Source of the DNA: Pelomyxa schiedti | Lineage: Eukaryota; Evosea; Pelobiontida; Pelomyxidae | Assembly: GCA_020536535.1 (NCBI GenBank) | Contig: JAHLWZ010000158.1 | Span: 6,185-65,205 of the forward strand | DNA length: 59,021 nt | Reading direction: 5' to 3' | In this document: one piece after another, positions 21,021-32,354 of the stretch | Layout of the letters: each line of letters opens with the position of its first letter | How positions within the stretch are numbered: the stretch's first letter is position 1 | Position numbers and translations under genes: made by a program | The notes under the pieces: generated by a model | The model's input: only the letters and a program-made list of their open reading frames with translations | Database searches by the model: none | Told to the model about the DNA's origin: nothing

Positions 21021-21840
21021 TACAGGCAACAACGTTGCCAAACTGAGAGGCGAAAGTGACCAGCTCCTCGTTCATGGATTCGAGTACGTTGCGAACGTGG
21101 ATGACTTTTGACGACGGTGCGGGGCCCGAATCGACCAACACCACTGATTGAGGTGCGCTCGTGGGGGAACCGACGACGCCGATTGGTTGTTGAGGGGTCG
21201 TGGCTTGTGATGAGACCGAGACCGCGGGGGGAGAAGCGGATTGTGGGATGTTGGAGGAGGAGGGGGAGGAGGAGGAAGGCTGGGAGGCGCGGCCGCGTGG
21301 GTGCTGTTGTTGTGTGGATTCGGTGGGCGACGTCGAAATGGAGATTGTGGGGCCGGCCCTGCCAGAGGTGGTGTTGCTGGAGGAGGCAGTGTTGGTGGGG
21401 CTGTTGTTGTTGGAAGCAGACGAAACAGGAGAAGATGAAGATGGTCCGGTTTGTTGTTGCTGTTGTTGTGGCGAGGGAGTAGTGACCGTGGTGATGATGG
21501 TTCCCGGCGCCTGTGGCGCAGCCTGCGACGCCGACGAAGAAGAAGAAGAACAAGAAGGCGCGGTAGTGGCGGCAGAAGAGGCAGGGGAGGCAGACGAGGT
21601 GGAAGAGGCAGAGGGCGTAGCGGAGGCGGAGGAGGAGCCGCTGGAAGAAGAGGAGGAGGGGGGCGGGGCGGCGGCGACGGCGACGGAGGGGCTTGTGGTG
21701 CCGGCGCCGGAAACTACGCTGCGGGCGTTGCTGGGTGCCCCGCGCGCGGCGCCCGTGGTCGCGTGGGAGGAGGCCGTGTGTGGTTGCTGGGGATGCGTGG
21801 TGGGCGTGCTTTTTGCTTGGTTTCGGGGCGTTTTTTTTTT
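19139..21840 (-). CDS. hnRNP L / PTB-like protein with four RRMs
   Basis: A long Ser/Thr/Pro/Gln-rich N-terminus (~21830-21125) is followed by four RRMs in several exons. RRM1 has KVIHVRNVLESMNEELV and, after a long intron, NQALIEMEDVNAASSLI. RRM2 has NRVLLLSIINPLYSITIDV, GAVQRIVIFSKNGVQALVEY and YTGACTLKIEFS, very close to hnRNP L. RRM3 has TVLMVYNVDEKAFTPERLFN, LYGNVLKVSY and a MVQMGDSMMAE segment. RRM4 has HSLYFNNIPNDFTEENML and GLIEFADAPTA. The stop is at 19139. The role expected is pyrimidine-tract binding in splicing regulation. No in-frame ATG is found in the N-terminal exon, so a short upstream exon or a miscount in the 12-A run at ~21831-21842 must be assumed. Confidence 0.88.
20985..21020 (+). 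repeat. (GACA)9 microsatellite
   Basis: There are nine perfect tandem GACA units. They fall in the intron that divides RRM1 of the hnRNP L-like gene. On the transcribed strand they read as (TGTC)n, a pyrimidine/UGU-rich tract. Confidence 0.97.
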
Positions 21841-21924
21841 TTCTAATTTCGAAGGGACGGTAGGCTTGCAAGTTCGGCCTACGACTTTTTTAGTTTGTTT
21901 TCTCGTACGTAGAAGGATTCGATG

Positions 21925-22244
21925 TCAAAACGCAATTGGTTTTGAAGCTGGAGACTGAGAACCAAGACTACCCCCGTGCCCTCCCTCGAGATACAGAGGG
22001 GCTCCAATGATGGCGTCCGTATTCTGTACCGGAGATTGTCGGGGGAGCTGATGAACCGAACCATCCAGTTTCGCTACAATAATGGGTAGCGGGACTTGGA
22101 GCAAGTCATGCACTTCTTTGTGGGCGCCGGAAAATTGACGCTCCTCTCGAAGAGTTGATCCTGTGGTGGCGAAGAACTTTTTCCTGATGTCCCTTCCCTT
22201 CTCACTGGTGTGTGATGGATTTCTTCATCACGGAAATGGTTGGC
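21925..22244 (-). other. Orphan ORF, uncertain
   Basis: The minus strand is open for about 105 codons with non-repetitive, protein-like composition: RKKFFATTGSTLREER, HKEVHDLLQVPLPIIVAKL and IIGAPLYLEGG. The only Met is internal, at 22113. I recognise no family. It could be a small gene with an unseen first exon, a relic of a mobile-element protein, or a 5' exon of the RRM gene that I could not splice in frame. Confidence 0.3.
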
Positions 22245-22562
22245 TGATCATCACAGAGGGTCCCTGACCCATTACCAGAGAGGGCTGAAGTGCTCCTGCC
22301 CCACGAAGATCAAGTCTCCGTGCTGCTTTTGTTATGAATTCCCGCTTCCTTAACGGGAAATAAATTGATTTTTCGCGATTTTACATTCTCCGCTGTCCTA
22401 CGGACCGAAAACTTGAGCTGAACAAAGCGAAATCGACACCCACGAAAAACAGAGAAAAAGACCACGGCACCCCTTTGTTTGTAAAAAAATATACATAAAA
22501 AAAACAAAAAACTTCCTCAAGCAACCCACAACAAGCACCACCTCCACACCACAGGGGAAAAA
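22245..22562. other. Intergenic upstream of the PDE gene
   Basis: No convincing gene. A-rich runs occur at 22480-22520 just upstream of the PDE start, which fits a promoter or 5' UTR. Confidence 0.5.
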
Positions 22563-25500
22563 ATGAAAGGAGAACCTTCTTCTAAGTTGGACGAGGAAGA
22601 AGACCCCGGAGCCAGCACAACCAACACAACCAACACAACACGAAGTCGGAGCACGAGTATGAGCAGCTCAATGACTCCGAGGCAGCTCTCGAGACCCAAA
22701 AAGGCCATGGACTGGCTGTCAAAGTGCGCCAAAAGCCACACTCTTCGGAGCGTACTTTTGGCCGCCGCGCTCGTGGTCTGCACAGCCGTGCCTGTTTTCG
22801 TGGTCTGGGAGATCAACACCAATGATTCGGTAGACAACATGGTTTCGCGTACAATCACGGAGGCCAGTGCCCGTAAGTTACCAGAATCTAATCAGCTTTT
22901 TTCTTTTTCTTTTTCTTTTTCTCCCTTCTTCCGAACAGTTATTGTTAACGCCGTTTTTCAGTCGTGTCGTATAAGATCCTTAGTACTTTATCGGTGAGTT
23001 CCAAGTCCTTTTCTTTCCCCGCCCCACTTAAGTGTGTTATCAGGTCCTCGATGAACAAGTTGAAGCCATATTTGATGCATTTAGGCTCGACCGCAGTTTG
23101 TTGCAACCTGGACATTTAACCTCTCTTTGGAATCGACAAGCAAGCGCCATGCTACGGGTAAACACTCGCACTTGTGGGGTGGTGTTTGTTCTTACAAATA
23201 GTCAGGATAGCACATACTTGTCAACTATAGTGGTTCCATCTAATCCAGACACCTTCGACCCATATATGGCTGCGGGAATGATCTCTCAGGCCAACGTGGT
23301 TTGTGACTCATAGCATTCTGGCAAAGTTCTAACTTCAAAAAAGACTTTCAGTATGGTAACGCCTCGAACTGTCAATATCAGTCTTGTCGCCTATAAGGAT
23401 CCCTTTATTGCCAATGGGACTTTGTGTCTGAGTACAGTTTCATTTGCAAAGCCAGGGCTCTCTCGGCTCATGTGCTCTGATCGACTGATAAGATGGAATA
23501 TGATTTTCCCACCACCTCTGCTGAATGGTGGTTCCCTATTAAGTGAGCCAACGGAGCAAGATGGGAGGCTCCTTATTGATGTATCCAAGGTAAACTCTAA
23601 AAATCTCTCTCTCTTTTTTTTTTTTTTTTGACAAGGAAAGGTACTCTTTTTGTCCAACCGGCCTGTAGCCTGGGCAATAAGTGGAATAGAAGTTACAATT
23701 GTAAGACACATATATTTTTTATGCCCTTAACAGTCAAAAGTTGACTGAAATACTTTCTGAAATCGATTTTCCGGAGAATGGATTTGGCTACTTGATGGAT
23801 AAAACTGGCCATGTTGTTGCCACCCTTGGTTCTGCTTCTGTTAATTCCACGGAACTTGGGTACCATTCTGCATCAACGACCTTTCTTTCTCAACCTTGTT
23901 TTTAGGCGAGCTTTCCCCCATAACTGCTCCGATCTCCGAGTCGTGAATTCCTGGAATTTTATTAAAAAGCGCATCGGTCGTACTGCTTTGGCAACAACAG
24001 AACAACTTTCTTACAATGATGAGCTTGGCGGCTACAAACTGTGTGATCATTATCCTTATTATTTTTTTCTCATTTTCCTTTTTCCAGGAATGGTATCTTT
24101 TTAGTCTACCCAATTGCAAGCACTAACCTCCATTCAAGTTGACGTATTGGAACCCTTTCCTGGTGTCAACTGGACTATTGTTTTAGCCATCTCTACTAGG
24201 TAATATCTAAAGTTACTTGGTAGTGATAAACTGAGTTGACTTTTTTTTTCAGAATGTACACCGAAAATGTTACTCAGAGTGTCCAAAGTACAGCTCTGAT
24301 CACTGCAGCAATTGTGGCCACTGTTCTTCTTCTTGGGTATTATATTATACATATTTTACCATTTCCTTACGTATGCAGTATTCTATCGTCGATATCCCTC
24401 ACAAGGAAAGGTCCTACTGTTTTCCCTGAAACAAAACTCGACTTGGATGCGGGAATCACCAAGGTGCCATAATTGACCCAGTTTAGGTCAACATTTACTC
24501 CTCCTAGATCATAGACAAGCTAAAGGAATTACGTAAAACAGCTGACAACCAGAACAAAATTACCATTGACGAAATCATTCAGAATATTACCCATACCACA
24601 GGGCTTTTCATGCCAGACTTGAGAAAGCAAACAGGCCTATTGGACTCTGACATACAAAAATGGTTGTAAATATGACTAGTTCGCAAATAGCTTATAGTAC
24701 TGTATATTTTAGGTTAAATGACGAGATAGCTCCCGCGGTTCTACAAGATTCTCCTCATGGGAAGCATAAGAGTAAGAAACTCCACACTATAGCTGTTATG
24801 CCCCCTTGTGACCTGAACCTCGACACATTTGGATTCGATGTAAGTGCCTTTTTTATTTATCTCTATTTCCCTTGCCCACCTTTTTGGACAGGTATTTGAT
24901 ATTCCATCAGAAGGAATTTTGGAAAGAGTGGCCATGCAGGTTGCACAGTCACTTATAGTAAGACACTTTTTCACCCTCACAAAGGCTTTGTCTTCGCTTG
25001 GTGTTCTGCCCCGGCTGAAAATCTCCAGTGAATCTGTTCGCGCATTCATTGCAGAAATAGAGACCCACTATAAGGTACTTAGTATACTTCTTTCACCCAA
25101 TTTCTTACTCTGGTAACTGCCATAGAACAATGCATATCACAATAGCATTCACGCCGCGGATGTTGTTCAATGCCTGTATTTTCTCCTAACAAATGGATTA
25201 CGCCACATTCTCGGTTCAAACAATGACTGGGATATTTTCACTCTCATCATTGCCGGTGTAGTACATGATGTGGGCCACCCAGGCGTTAACAATGTATACA
25301 CTTCAGAAATCTTCCTTATGTTAAACTATCACAGGCATTTCTTGTTTCAACTGGCGATGAGCTAGCCCTACATTACAACGGTATCTTGTTGCAATAGGTG
25401 GTATTTAATTCATCAATCTGCTTAGATCGTAGTGTACTGGAAAATTTCCATGCCAGTTTTTCTGGCAAGCTCATCATCACTAAGTACGCTGCAGAGTGGG

Positions 25501-26221
25501 GTCTATCTCTTTCAGATTTGAAATATGGTGAGTTTTTTTTTTCACTTTCATGTATTCTGATGTTTCTCAAAAGTGCGAGGCCTACTGATCAGTTTAGTTC
25601 TTGCAACTGATGTGTCTTTGCACTTCGAAATTGTTTCCAAATTCAAGGTATCGCCAACGACCGTACTTTTACACCTTATTTATTTTTGCATGTTTTTGCA
25701 GACCCTCTTGGAAGATTCAAAGTGCAACTTTAAAGATAACAAGGATCACCGCTCTCAGCTGCTTTGTATGGCCATGAAAACCGCCGACATCTCCAATGTG
25801 AGTAGTAACATAAAAAGCTGTTCGACTAACAAATGCAGGTAATGCGCCCCCATAAGCAGATGCTACGTTGGGTGAAGCAACTGACTGATGAGTTCTTTGC
25901 TCAAGGAGACCAGGAGAGACAACGCGGCCTTCCCTTGAGTCCCTTCACTGATCGTGAAGATGGACTGGTCAAGCTACCAAAGCTTCAGACTAACTTTATC
26001 TCGTATGCTGTTCACCTATTTCTTCTTTTTTGTTGATCTATGCCAGTCTTATCGCCGATCCTTTGTTACAAACCATAGACCGAGTTTTCCCCCTACCAGC
26101 ACTCAAAGATAATTTGGCTGAAAACTCTCAATTCTGGGGCACAAATCCGATTCTTAGTTTCGATATTTCCGGGTATGGTCCCAATCAAACTTAAAACACT
26201 AGAAGCCGTGACTTCAGCTAA
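22563..26221 (+). CDS. Transmembrane CACHE-type sensor with cyclic-nucleotide phosphodiesterase domain
   Basis: Multi-exon gene starting ATG 22563. A disordered Ser/Thr-rich head precedes the first membrane helix (VLLAAALVVCTAVPVFVVWE). A long non-cytosolic region follows: NRQASAMLRVNTRTCGVVFV, FPENGFGYLMDKTGHVVATL and FPGVNWTIVLAIS, the last two being typical of double-CACHE sensors. A second helix (ALITAAIVATVLLLGYYI) leads to a PDEase domain with YHNSIHAADV, VVHDVGHPGVNN, HYNDRSVLENFHAS, MAMKTADISN and a Gln/Phe-containing LPKLQTNFIS segment. The metal-binding His/Asp set is complete. The gene ends at ~26221 after a last intron. It should hydrolyse cAMP or cGMP in response to an external ligand. 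Which nucleotide it prefers cannot be decided. Confidence 0.88.
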
Positions 26222-27172
26222 CTGGAATCCCAACAGAAAGTAGAAATCAAGAAGAGCTCCTATGCAAAATGCAAACACTAGACAGCTGCATTGCATGCAT
26301 ATGTTGTACATAACAACATCTTTCAGGGTAGTGTCCAGTGGCCTTTATCAGCTCACCAACAAGACCCTGCACCTACACGCAAACTCCAATAATCAAAACC
26401 TTTATTTGTTTTGATGTTCGCACTATTTTTTTTATCGATGATTAGCTTAACCCGTGTTGTTTATTTTCCCTTTGATATCGGGGAGCAGAAATAGGGAAGT
26501 CTGTCCTTTGAAAATGCAGCTCCCGGTGCTCCTGTGTGGAAAGCAATCGAGTGTTCTCGTATTCCTTTGTATTGTCATGCTCTCTATTACAGCATATCAC
26601 ACGTCCAGTTCCAGTTTCTCCAAGGATGGCTTGCAGTGACTTCTCCTTAAGTGTCAACAACATCTGGGTCCGGCAATAGGACCAGCAGTGTGCTCGCAAA
26701 ACTCCAAGCTGAGCTCCAGCAAAAAGACAACAACAATATTGAAGTTGCCATCTGCATGGGGATCGCTCATGCTTACCACTTGTCACAAGTCAAAGAAGCA
26801 GCTGAGTCCAAGGCTCAGTCATGTGGAACATCTCCTTCATGTCCTCATCCGCAATACCTCATTGAAGAGTGGTGATTTACGACACTTGCAAGCCATTGCC
26901 AGTGGAACGGAGCCCTTCCAGTCGTGGCGACCACCCTTGAAATGGGTGAGAGGTGTCGGGAGTATTATGAATACCGCGATAATGGAGATTGAATGGCTAC
27001 CTGGCGTGCGCTGCTGCCGGAGGACACCCTGATATTTGCAGAACAGCAAGTGGAATGTTGCCCAGACCAGCTCCTTACAGAAGGTACACCTTTAAAGCCT
27101 TCAGTGCTGCAGTTTATTCTAAAGCTGTGTCGCCGGAAAAACGCATTGCACTCACGTCACAAGCAAAGGTGA
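26222..27172 (+). other. Poorly resolved stretch with fragmentary ORFs
   Basis: Protein-like pieces lie in different plus-strand frames. One contains AKLQAELQQKDNNNIEV (~26690-26750). Another is LRHLQAIASGTEPFQSW (~26880-26930). A 59-codon ORF lies at 26993-27172, starting MATWRALLPEDTLIFAEQQ and ending CRRK...KQR. They could be exons of one gene, but no set of canonical introns joins them cleanly, and stops interrupt. A decayed gene is equally possible. I recognise no family. Confidence 0.3.
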
Positions 27173-27395
27173 GAGAGTGAAGGTGTCTAGAGAGCTAGTA
27201 ACTCGTCACATGGACACAGGTATCAAAGTAATTCAAAAGTTCGTTGTTAGATGGGGCGGACGATAGTGGTGGTTGTTTTCCGCCAATGGGCGCCACAGGG
27301 GTAGCGGAATGGCGGTAGAGTGATTAAAAAAAATACACTTTCCGAATCAACAGAAACGAAAAAACAAAGCTTTGTTGAAGATTAATTCTCGTTAA
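27173..27395. other. Intergenic
   Basis: No gene seen. It should hold the promoter of the RCC1/RasGEF gene. Confidence 0.4.
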
Positions 27396-30300
27396 ATGTC
27401 GCGCCCGAAACAGCCACCGTGTTGGTCAGTCTTCATGGTACGTTCGTTTCCTCGTTCGTTGGTTGTATTGGTCTGTTGTCTCCCTTTTTTTCCTTTTTTT
27501 TCCTTTTTTTTTTTTTTTTTTTTTTTGTGTGTGTATTGTAAAACCAAATAAAGGTTGGGGCCAACGTAAATGGGAGGCTGGGGCTTGGGGACAATGTGGA
27601 CAAGCCTCAGTTCACAAAGGTGGCATATTTTTCTGAAACGCCAATTTCGGCTGTTTCGTGTGGGGCCTACAACACTCTCTTCGTTTCTGGTATTCTTTCA
27701 TGTTTATGGCTTTGCCTCTCTTTTTCCCTTTTTTTTTTTTTTTTTGCTTCCGTCTTTGCTCTGCTCTTGCTGCGGCATTCATTCAAATTCGTAGTTGATG
27801 GCCAGCTCTATTTGAGCGGTGCCACAAAATGTCGTGATGGCAGCAGCCTGTTTATGGGGGCTAGTTCTCAGTCCCCTGTTGCACCACCTCAAACACCACA
27901 TGTTGCACCTCCTACCTCAAGTGTTACATCCCAAAGTTCTGCTGTACTCCGTACTTCATCTGAGGATGCTACTGGCGATACTCCCTCTCGCCCTCCATCT
28001 CGCCCACCACCACCAATACCCTCTCGACCCACACGCCACAAAACTACTGCAGAGTCTTCCACTAGTGGTGCCTCTCCTGACACCCTGGCACACTCCACTA
28101 GCACCGCAGTTACACCCACCACAAACACCACACCTGCCCAGCCGAAACCTTACGAAGTTGTTCCAGTTCCACTACCATTCAAACTTCCCCAGGGCAGAGT
28201 GAAACAGGTTGCCCTTGGCACATATCATGCCATGCTACTCACAGGTTTCCTTCTGTAGAGCCTCGGTGTGATATTGATTTTGTGTGCAAATAGATGAAGG
28301 TTGGGTTCATGCTTGGGGTAGTGCCAGCTTTGGCCAACTGGGACTGGGGACTACATCCTCTGTTCTGGTACCACAACAGATCCCAGGCCTAGCTGGTAGC
28401 CCACTGTTCCTGTTACTCTCTTCTTAGTTTCCTGCAGGTGTGGTTCAAATCGCTGCTGGCACGTCACATTCTGCAGCGGTGACAGGTTACTTGAAGTTCC
28501 TCGTAACCAAAATATAATTGTTTTTCTACAGAACTGGGTGAACTGTATACCTGGGGTAAAAATACTACATATCAGGTATGCAATTTCCTCTAACACACTA
28601 TATTAAAAGCCAGTTCCAGCTTGGACATGGAGACCCATTCCCAAGAAAAAGTCCCTTCAATGTCAAAATTTCGTAAGTAACACACTTTGAGATTTTCCTC
28701 ATGATGCGTTCAAGATCTACATCAGACACAGGAATTAAAACCAGGGAGTTCATCAAACAAGTAGCTTGTGGGGATTCCCATACAGTCTGCCTGACTGGTA
28801 CCAAGGAAGCAGAATTTTTCATAAAAATTGATGGAAAAATAGACAACCATAAAGTGTTTCTCTGGGGACAATGCAATGACTCTGGAGCAGTAACGCCAAC
28901 CCCTGAAGAATTCCATTTAGAAGCCTTCTTTGAATACCCAGTCATTGCCACACAGGTTTACCCCTTTTGAGATATGTCAACTACATATCTGATACCCACA
29001 ATAAAATAGCTTGCTTGTGGACAATGGCACACGGTGTTAGTAACCAACACTGGTGTTGTTCTGCAGTGGAAACTTGGAGAACAACCTCTTGTGGTTCGTG
29101 GGGAGTTGAGTGGTAAATGTGCTATTCACGTTGCTTGTGGAAGCTTCCACACTACGTGTGTCACTGGTTTGTGCTTGTAGTTTCGTGGGAGGGAGTTGGA
29201 CTGTACAATATCACTCACTACACCAATTTCGCTCCCTAACAGATGAGGGAGCCGTATATTCTTTTGGAGAAAAAAATTCTTCATGTCAACTTGGCCGCCC
29301 CACTCCAACTTCTTCTGGGGACTTATCACCAGTATTAGAGTTCATTTCTACAATTTGGAGCTTATCATATTATCTAAGGGGCTTGTGGAGGGACTTCCTT
29401 TAAATCAAGGATTTCATGTTTCTTCAGGAGAGTACCATACTGCAGTAATAACGGGTTTTTTTCCTTGTTCCGACATTTTTATCAGCTCAACAACAACAGT
29501 CACACACCCAAAGTATCTGATCTCTCAAAAAATGCTACGTTGCTTTAGGCGCTTTTTCTTGGACCTGCTTGCTGTTGTGAAAGTTGTTGTCATCCACTTC
29601 CTTCCTGTATTAATAAGAAACAAGGGATACATGTACCCTATTCGAGAAGCAATGGCTCAACTCCTTGAAAAGAAGCCAAGACCCCTCTCCCTCACTGTCA
29701 AGAGAGGATCTTTTTCTGAGGTAACTAGCCCTTTTTTTTAGATTCACAAACTGCCCACAAAACAAACAAACTAAAAAGACATCCAATTCAAGCTTCTGTA
29801 GAGTGGAAGTACCATCACTCATTCCAACATCACCAGCTGCAAATCGCTTTCCCACACTCCGGGGTGATAAAAGAAAGCTTGTGCAAGAAGATGTCCTAAT
29901 GACAGATGAGGTGTGCAAACAACTGAATCCCACTTTTTTTTATGGGCACACAGGACTTCAATCTCATTTTCCAGAATTTTGAACCCATGTTGCGCACTGC
30001 TGTAACTCTTCTGCAGTGCATTGATGACTACTTGTCCCTCCACTCACAAAAAACTCTGGGGGAGATAATTCTCAATAATGTACCCCATGCCCCTTTTGTA
30101 TGCTGTTAACTGGGAACTAGTTTTCTTCGTTCAGGCATCTCATAGATTATATTGATCTTTACAATGATACACAACAGGGCCTTTTTAATGCTAAGAAGAA
30201 ATCCGAGCAGTTCTCTGCCTTACTAAGGGTTGGTTTCTGCCTTGCTATCTTGTAATCTAATTTTGAACATATTTAGGAGATTGAGGGTGGTGTCACAAAT

Positions 30301-32180
30301 AAATTTACCAATATTTCTGCACCAGATTTAAAATCGTTGCTTTTTTCCCCAGGTTAGACAGAGTTTCTTATTATTTCCTTACAACAACCCAGTTCAATTT
30401 CTTCCAAAATTGTTTGTTCTCTTGAGGGTGTGCAAACCTTTGGCCTTTTTCTCTCTTACCGTGGCCAGGACATTTCAAGCTCTTTAGAGCCACAAGACGC
30501 AGATTATCCTTCTCTTAACTCTGCCCTCAATAAGACTGGCCTTCTACTTACAAGAATAAATGAAAACTTCCAGGTTTGCAGTTGACTTCGTATTCTTTTT
30601 AACTGTCTTCAGTTCGTGAATCCCTTAGATATTTTGAACTGTACATCTGATGAATCTGGCCAATTACAGTCAGTGAATAAATTATCAATAAGGTGTAACA
30701 CACATTAGGATAATGGGAGCCACCTTAGAGGGCCTTGTTGACAAGCTGACCCACCACAATATCACAGGTAGATAATCTTTAAAAGCAGTTTTCCTTTACG
30801 TTCGACAGATCCAGGATTCCGGGAGGTGTTTTTGCTCACTTTCCGCACTTTCACCACTCCTACTATACTCATGAAGATGCTCATAGAAAAGTAATTTTCA
30901 TTGCTGATTACCTTATTGACTATAATAACTTTTACTGGTAGAGCCAAGACCTCTGGTTCCATTTGGACTCCTAAACAACGGTGTGCATCCCTGTTTGAAT
31001 ATCTTTGCTCACCTTCCTAAGCATATATCATGTCCTTGACTCCTGGGTTGTAACCCATTTTTACGATTTCGTCAAAGACAAAGAAGTATTGGCGCTGCTT
31101 ACCGAGTTCCTGGAGGATACTGATGTCGTGGAAGAAAATGAAACAAATTTCAAGCAACATTTGCGGACTTTGATAACACAATTGCAGGTTCCTGCTTTTT
31201 TGCACTCATTCAGTGGCGTCACGTTGACTTTTAACTCTCAACGTACAGAATGACAATTCCAGCTCTGACAACGAGCCACCAGAACTTCCTGTAACTACCC
31301 CTGGATTCGACTTTGCTGCAATTTCTCCGGAGGAGGTAATTGGACAAATGTATTTCTTTACATTTACTTTCCCAAGGTTGCCTGTGGCCTGGCCCTTATA
31401 AGTCATGAACTTTTTTCACGTATCGGTGTTCAAGAATTCTTTGGAAAAGCATGGGAAAAATCCGATGCTGCACAACGTTGCCCAAATTTGCTGACCTTTA
31501 CGGCTCGTTTCAATATGGTTGTTCTCAAATCTTGCTTTGGTGAAACTAAGCTCCTCAGATGTCATCCTGGTCATCAACTGAAATTACAAGTCGCTCCAAC
31601 AAGAACCTTCAGGTCTCCGAGCTTTGTCACATGCTAGACATTGCATCTGTAGACTTCCAGTTAGAAATCATAACATAACTAACTCTTCTTCAGCAATGTG
31701 AAAAACTCAACGATTACTATTCTCTCACTGCAATCATTTACGGGCTCCTTTCAATTTCTGATAAATTCCGGAAACAAGTAATTTCTCCCACACTTGACAC
31801 AACACTTACGAATTCCAACAGATCCCTAAGGAGCATTTAGCCCTGCTTGAGCGTATGGAGGAGTTAGTATCACCATTACGCAACTACAAAAACATGAGAC
31901 AAAAAGTACAGGCCACAAAGCCACCATGTGTACCATTTTTGGGTATGTCGAGGGTGTCAACATTTAGTACTAAGTCTGTTTGCAGCACTCACAATCAAAG
32001 ACCTCACTTTCATTGAAGGTAACAAACCAAACTTTCTCTAAACTGTCCCAACTTCCCAAATCAGATGGAAACCAGGATTACATAAGGGAAGACCTCAAAG
32101 TTATCAACTTTTTCAAGCGTCGCAAGGTATCAGAAGTAATTCTGCCCATCCGGCAATACCAACAAATCAAGTACACTTGA
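27396..32180 (+). CDS. RCC1-repeat / DH (RhoGEF) / RasGEF multidomain exchange factor
   Basis: Starts MSRPKQPPCWSVFM. The first intron carries a T-run of more than 20 bases (~27504-27526). RCC1 repeats follow: GANVNGRLGLGDN, HAWGSASFGQLGLGT, LYTWGKN and others up to ~29430, interrupted by a Pro/Ser/Thr-rich insert (27860-28160). A helical region (~29950-30500) with LLQCIDDYLSLHSQ, IDYIDLYNDTQQG and KKSEQFSALLREI fits a DH domain. The C-terminal half is RasGEF: a RasGEF_N module with GATLEGLVDKL and FREVFLLTFRTFTTP, then a catalytic domain with SHELFSRI, CPNLLTFTARFNMV, YYSLTAIIYGL, PCVPFLALTIKDLTFIEGNK and a final REDLKVINFF. It probably activates both a Rho- and a Ras-type GTPase. Confidence 0.85.
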
Positions 32181-32354
32181 CCATATGTGTTTGCACTGCC
32201 TTTAACACCTCTAAAAGATACTCAAACATAGAGGAACCAGACTCAAATGTAATGGCCTACTTACGAATATTGAATTCTCATGCAAAAAAATCTTGATAAA
32301 AGTAGTGTATCCCCGCACTTTATTTGGTCAAAAATGGTGTGCCGTACTAGCACA
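32181..32354. other. Convergent intergenic gap
   Basis: This 174-bp AT-rich spacer separates the 3' ends of the RasGEF gene (+) and the reductase gene (-). Nothing else is visible. Confidence 0.5.

Noticed and set aside
21200-21958. Plus-strand Glu/Gly/Arg-rich ORFs up to 252 codons
   Set aside because: They mirror the Ser/Thr/Pro-rich N-terminus of the minus-strand RRM protein. No motif supports them.
27486-27528. Long T-run as a possible terminator or poly(A) remnant
   Set aside because: It sits inside the first intron of the RCC1/RasGEF gene, where T-runs are common in this window.
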